64,000 nt of DNA, taken from Limnohabitans sp. GTDB lineage: Bacteria > Bacteroidota > Bacteroidia > Flavobacteriales > Flavobacteriaceae. A program made the translations under genes and the position numbers. Positions 60,060 through 64,000 of the stretch are shown piece after piece. Each line of letters opens with the position of its first letter. Positions within the stretch are counted from its first letter, which is position 1. The stretch is taken from NCBI GenBank assembly GCA_030053945.1, contig JASGCW010000001.1, positions 113,074 to 177,073 of the forward strand. The letters are read 5' to 3'. The notes below the pieces were generated by a model, which saw only the letters and a list, made by a program, of their open reading frames with translations, was not told the DNA's origin and did no database searches.

Positions 60060-62951
60060 ATGGTTAAAATTCTATTTTTATTATTTCCAATTGCTCTTTT
60101 TAGTCAATTTAAAATATCCCATTATACTTCAGAAAATGGGCTACCACACGATTTATGCTATCAAATCATTCAAGACAAAGAAGGTTATTTATGGATAGGT
60201 ACTGATAATGGTCTCACTAAATTTAACGGTCATGAATTCACCGTTTTTAACCGCAACAATGGATTATCCAATAGTTTTATAATTGATATATATGAACAAG
60301 AAAGCAAAAAATACATAGCTACTTGGGGTGGTGGATGCTATCTTTTTGAGAATAAAACATTCAAACCGTTAGGCAACAATAAAGATAAATTTTCAAAACA
60401 TCAGCAGATTATTTCCGATAATGATGGCAACATATACTCAATTGAGAATAAATGTCGCCTAAATGTTTTTGACAAAAATGATAGAAATAATATAAAATTG
60501 CTTTCATTAATTCCTATTTCAAACTCTTTAAAATGGATTGATAAAGAATATTTATTGTTTCTAAGAAAAAAAAATATTGTTCCCAAAAATCAGCAACCTT
60601 TTAATTTACAAATTGCAAAATTAAATAATAAAATTTACGCTTTTACTGATCGCTTTTCCCCACAGTTTAAAGGAATAATCGCGTTAAAGGAATCAGAAAA
60701 AAAAATGTTTGCTTTTTTAAAAGATTACTACATAATAGACATTATTAACAAAAAAAATCATTACATAGCCGTTACACCAAACGCCATAATAGAGTTTAAC
60801 TCAAAAAAAATATTAAAAATTTCGTCATTGCCTCTCTATGACAAAACAATTATTCATTATTCTGAAAATGATAAATTTAAAGCTTATATTCTATTAGACA
60901 AAAAAACAACTACCAACGAATTGTTTATTATCGATAAGCAAAAAAACGGCACAACACTTTTTAAAAATAATATTTTAAAATCTCCCGTAAGTGATATTGT
61001 AATTTCTAATGACAATACTATTTGGGTGAGCACATATGGAAATGGACTATTACAATTTCAAGAAAACATACTATCACTTAAAAAAAACGCCTTAAAAGGA
61101 AATTATGTTTTTGACTATTTAGAACTATCTACTAATGATTTTTTCCTTGTAACTGATAATATAATTGGAACGGATAAAAAATATAATTTTTTAGAAAAAA
61201 AAGAATTTAAAACAGCTAGTTTTTTTTCAGGAGCAAATAACGATACCATTTTCGCAATAAACAAAAAAGGAAAAAAAGAGTCTTTTAGTTTCTTAAACAA
61301 AACAATTTTAAGCGATCTAAATCAACAAACCTTTTTTTGGAACGATACAAAAATTGAATTTGGAGATTCTAAACTTATCTATTTTAAAAACAACAGTCAA
61401 AACAACGTTGATTTTAATTTAACTCCAGAAGAATACAATTTTTTAAGAATCAAAAAACTCCTAGTATTCCAAAATAAATTATGCGCGATCTCAAATTATG
61501 GGCTTTTTATCATCAATAAAAACCTTAAAGTAGAAAAACTTTATAATAAAAAATCAGGTTTCTTTAGTGATGAAATAATAAATGCTTTTATCAAGGATAA
61601 CAAATTATACTTACTTCAGTTTCAAAATTTGATTATTTATGATGGCAAAAAAATCAAAAACAATCCATACACAAACAACAATAGCAATTTTTTCAACGAT
61701 TTCACCATAACATCGACTAACGAAATATGGATAGCAAGTCAGAAAGGATTAGTAAATTTTAAAGAAGACAATTATAATTTATACACAAAAAATGAAGGAT
61801 TATCATCGTCTTTCTATTCAAAGATATATCAAAATAAAAGTAAAGAATTAATTGCGCTAGGCAATAACGGAATAGATATTTTCAAACCAAATTTACTACA
61901 AGCTCTATCTCCCCTTAAAATAATGCTAAGTTCAAATGAAAAAACATTACTTCCTTCATCCACATTATTGATATATCCCGAGGAAGAGGTTACATTAAAA
62001 ACAGACATAATTAGTTTTTATAGATCTAAACACCTAATTCAATATCAAATAAACAATCAAAAATGGCAAAATCTAAATGGGGCTACAATTGATTTATCAA
62101 ATTATAAAGCAGGTATTTATCAATTAAGAATCAGAGCAAAATATTATTTCTCTAATTGGACAACGACACCAACTTATTTTATTGAAAAAATACCAGTTTG
62201 GTACTTTCGCTGGTACTATTACATTCCAATTTTAATTATAGGATTAAGTTTAATTGGTTTTTTAGTGTTTTTACGAATACAAACATTAGAAAAAAGAAAT
62301 AATCGCTTACAAAACTTACTAGACTCTAATGAAAAGCTACAATTTCAACTCAACGAAATGCGACATAACATAGCACAAGATTTTCACGATGAGTTAGGAA
62401 ATAAACTAGCAGGTATATCCATTTTATCTGACAAACTTTTGAATGACGAGCAATTAAAGACCAACAAAAACTATCCTATTGTAGAGAGAATTTATAATGA
62501 TAGCCAAGATTTATTTCAAGGAATTCGCGATTTTATTTGGGCAATAGACAGTAAAAATGGCACGCTTGAAGAGTTGATTTTTGCTTTAACTGATTTTGGA
62601 GAAAACTTATTTGAATATACTTCGATAAAATTTATGGTAATGAATGAAGTAGATAATGCCAATTTTTTATTACCTAATTTCTGGAACAGACAATTATTAT
62701 TACTTTTTAAAGAAGCTTTAACTAATTCATACAAACATAGTCAAGCCACACAATTGGATCTATTATTTAGGATAGAAGACACCTATTTATTTATTGAATG
62801 TAAAGACAACGGAATAGGTTTCGAGCCAAAAAAACTACCAAGACAAAACGGATTACTAAATCTTCAAAAAAGAGCAAACAAAATTAAATCCGAATTAATT
62901 ATACAATCAAACTCAGGAACTACAATAATTTTTAAAGGCAAAATTGGATAA
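60060..62951 (+). CDS. Sensor kinase with periplasmic propeller, Y_Y_Y and HisKA_3 domains
   Basis: 963 residues. A signal or membrane lead (VKILFLLFPIALFSQ), then a propeller of two-component-regulator units (LPHDLCYQIIQDKEGYLWIGTDNGLTKFNG; DNTIWVSTYGNGLLQF; TSTNEIWIASQKGLVNF). A Y_Y_Y domain follows (SFYRSKHLIQYQINNQKWQNL, YQLRIRAKYYFSNW), one helix (YYIPILIIGLSLIGFLVFLRI), a HisKA_3 dimerisation domain with His in DFHDELGNKLAGIS, and an HATPase (LLLFKEALTNSYKHSQA, CKDNGIGFEPKK). It would phosphorylate a NarL-type regulator, which is not adjacent. No receiver domain is fused, so it is an orphan kinase in this window. Confidence 0.9.
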   Translation: MVKILFLLFPIALFSQFKISHYTSENGLPHDLCYQIIQDKEGYLWIGTDNGLTKFNGHEFTVFNRNNGLSNSFIIDIYEQESKKYIATWGGGCYLFENKTFKPLGNNKDKFSKHQQIISDNDGNIYSIENKCRLNVFDKNDRNNIKLLSLIPISNSLKWIDKEYLLFLRKKNIVPKNQQPFNLQIAKLNNKIYAFTDRFSPQFKGIIALKESEKKMFAFLKDYYIIDIINKKNHYIAVTPNAIIEFNSKKILKISSLPLYDKTIIHYSENDKFKAYILLDKKTTTNELFIIDKQKNGTTLFKNNILKSPVSDIVISNDNTIWVSTYGNGLLQFQENILSLKKNALKGNYVFDYLELSTNDFFLVTDNIIGTDKKYNFLEKKEFKTASFFSGANNDTIFAINKKGKKESFSFLNKTILSDLNQQTFFWNDTKIEFGDSKLIYFKNNSQNNVDFNLTPEEYNFLRIKKLLVFQNKLCAISNYGLFIINKNLKVEKLYNKKSGFFSDEIINAFIKDNKLYLLQFQNLIIYDGKKIKNNPYTNNNSNFFNDFTITSTNEIWIASQKGLVNFKEDNYNLYTKNEGLSSSFYSKIYQNKSKELIALGNNGIDIFKPNLLQALSPLKIMLSSNEKTLLPSSTLLIYPEEEVTLKTDIISFYRSKHLIQYQINNQKWQNLNGATIDLSNYKAGIYQLRIRAKYYFSNWTTTPTYFIEKIPVWYFRWYYYIPILIIGLSLIGFLVFLRIQTLEKRNNRLQNLLDSNEKLQFQLNEMRHNIAQDFHDELGNKLAGISILSDKLLNDEQLKTNKNYPIVERIYNDSQDLFQGIRDFIWAIDSKNGTLEELIFALTDFGENLFEYTSIKFMVMNEVDNANFLLPNFWNRQLLLLFKEALTNSYKHSQATQLDLLFRIEDTYLFIECKDNGIGFEPKKLPRQNGLLNLQKRANKIKSELIIQSNSGTTIIFKGKIG

Positions 62952-62995
62952 AAAATCACCCGAAATGGGTGAAATACCAAATATATAGAATTTAT

Positions 62996-63003
62996 AAGTT
63001 TGC
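62996..63003 (+). promoter_or_regulatory. Putative -7 element TAAGTTTG
   Basis: Matches TAnnTTTG but lies only 6 bases from ATG 63010. If used, the transcript would be almost leaderless or start translation at 63019. Confidence 0.35.
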
Positions 63004-63009
63004 CAAAAA

Positions 63010-63999
63010 ATGAAAAAAATGAAAAAATTACTTTTACTAAGTTGTATTACAATTAGTTTATTTTCTTGTAGCAAAAAAGAAATTTCTGAAACCCCAGAAC
63101 AATCAAACACAAAAAATATTTATGTTGGAGGTTATGAAAGTAACGGAAATTACAATGTAGCCAAAATTTGGAAGAATGGTATCGCTACATCATTAACTGA
63201 TGGTACAAAAAATGCTTTTGTCTCATCCGTTTTCGCCTCAGGATCTGATGTATATGTAGCGGGTAGTGAAGGTGAGACCGCTAAATTTTGGAAAAACGGT
63301 GTAGCTACTTCTTTAACCGATGGTACAACTACGGCTTACGCTAGCGCAATTTTTGTTTCAGGATCTGATGTATATGTAACTGGTCGAGAAAATGGAATAG
63401 CTAAATATTGGAAAAATGGAACTCCAACTTCATTAACTGATGGTACAAGTAGAACTTCAGCTAACTCTATTTTTGTTTCGGGATCTGATGTATATATAGC
63501 TGGGAGTACTGATGGTGGTGTAGCCAAATATTGGAAAAATGGAAATGCTACTTCTTTAACCGACGGCACAACTAGAGCTGTAGCTAATTCTATTTTAGTT
63601 TCAGGATCAGATGTATATGTAGGTGGCTATAATAGTTCTATAGCAACGATTTGGAAAAATGGTACAGCAATTTCTTTGACTGACGGAAGAACAGAAGCAG
63701 CAGTTAATTCTGTTTACATATCAGGGTCTGACGTATATGCAACTGGTTATGAAGGAAATACAGGCAAAGTTTGGAAAAATGGCACAGTAACTTCCCTACC
63801 AGTTGGAAACATAAATTCTAGAGGAAATTCTATAGTTGTTTCTGGATCTGATGTATATGTTGCAGGAGCAATAGATGGAAGATATAAATTTAAATTGTCT
63901 GATCTAGCTAAAGCTCAAATTTGGAAAAATGGCGAAGCTACTTCTTTAACCAATGGCACTAATTATGCTTATGCTACTTCAATTTGCATTGGTAATTAA
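63010..63999 (+). CDS. Lipoprotein with seven 40-residue repeats (predicted beta-propeller)
   Basis: 329 residues. Signal LLLLSCITISLFSC with an LFSC lipobox (start ATG 63010 or 63019). Residues 35-329 are seven repeats of about 40 residues with the pattern SGSDVYVAG(x4-8)AKYWKNGxxTSLTDGT(x6)NSIFV. Seven units of about 40 residues with WKNG/SLTDGT turns suit a seven-bladed propeller. The DNA of the repeats is alike too (GGATCTGATGTATATGTA recurs with a spacing of about 120 bases), so unit gain or loss by recombination is possible. The last repeat has an insert (RYKFKLSDL). Function unknown. The stop is the last full codon of the window. Confidence 0.82.
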   Translation: MKKMKKLLLLSCITISLFSCSKKEISETPEQSNTKNIYVGGYESNGNYNVAKIWKNGIATSLTDGTKNAFVSSVFASGSDVYVAGSEGETAKFWKNGVATSLTDGTTTAYASAIFVSGSDVYVTGRENGIAKYWKNGTPTSLTDGTSRTSANSIFVSGSDVYIAGSTDGGVAKYWKNGNATSLTDGTTRAVANSILVSGSDVYVGGYNSSIATIWKNGTAISLTDGRTEAAVNSVYISGSDVYATGYEGNTGKVWKNGTVTSLPVGNINSRGNSIVVSGSDVYVAGAIDGRYKFKLSDLAKAQIWKNGEATSLTNGTNYAYATSICIGN

Positions 64000-64000
64000 A

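Noticed and set aside
62957-62973. TCACCC/GGGTGA hairpin after the sensor kinase gene as its terminator
   Set aside because: The 6-bp stem is followed by A-rich, not T-rich, sequence on the plus strand; only the minus strand would have a T-run, and no gene ends there on that strand.

Overview
The window looks like chromosome from a Flavobacterium-type member of the Bacteroidota (family Flavobacteriaceae). It is AT-rich with short spacers. It has type IX secretion (T9SS) C-terminal sorting tails on secreted proteins and a T9SS plug (DUF5103) gene. Several promoters carry the Bacteroidota TAnnTTTG element, and there are lineage-typical families (S46 peptidase, DKNYY, GxxExxY, DUF6370, choice-of-anchor V). 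No rRNA, prophage, intact transposase or CRISPR array was seen. There is one tRNA, tRNA-Ala(GGC), at 56530-56603 on the minus strand.

Layout. 1-5353: end of a leucine-rich-repeat gene, then a tightly packed TetR / ABC / HlyD / TolC tripartite exporter operon. The exporter's ATPase keeps Walker A but lacks most other canonical motifs. 5457-15844: housekeeping genes (thioredoxin-like, CoA-transferase, methionine aminopeptidase, methyltransferase, Snf2 helicase, T9SS plug, ApaG, PruA), interrupted by a GxxExxY gene exactly enclosed by 39-bp inverted repeats. 15845-18053: repeat-rich stretch with several palindromic elements around a DKNYY lipoprotein. 18054-26290: RsmG, fatty acid desaturase, aminotransferase, membrane protein, PurT, small secreted proteins and a U32 protein. 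26332-31059: secreted haem-motif protein, then a six-gene co-directional cluster (pirin, GNAT, ferredoxin-like, FMN reductase, DUF1801, SigZ-like sigma factor) and a sterol-desaturase-family protein. 31151-40525: unknown membrane protein, greA-hit, a Rieske-like lipoprotein, a TonB receptor behind a TPP riboswitch, LpxH and a large T9SS protein. 40531-50875: Tet-type MFS pump, FabD, galE/DegT sugar genes, KDO transferase, a LytS/LytR-type pair and a GH18 chitinase. 51394-63999: S46 peptidase, small lipoproteins, BioB, ferredoxin, phosphoesterase, glutaryl-CoA-dehydrogenase-like protein, a propeller sensor kinase and a seven-repeat lipoprotein.

The strongest unlisted structure is a family of about 220-295 bp palindromic, MITE-like elements ending in GTAACTATTCAG / CTGAATAGTTAC. 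Five members are visible (16017, 16441, 17840, 24038, 37808). Two have perfect 8-bp target duplications (ATTTTCCT and AAATAATC), and one of these includes the stop codon of the gene next to which it landed. GTAA ends with 8-bp duplications point to mobilisation in trans by an IS66-family transposase. Other leads are the degenerate-ATPase exporter, the palindrome-bounded GxxExxY cassette, the TPP-riboswitch TonB receptor (a thiamine uptake candidate), terminator-like hairpins in the greA and chitinase leaders, and redox proteins that have lost cluster ligands.

All calls come from reading the supplied translations and bases. No database search was run, so family names rest on recognised motifs.
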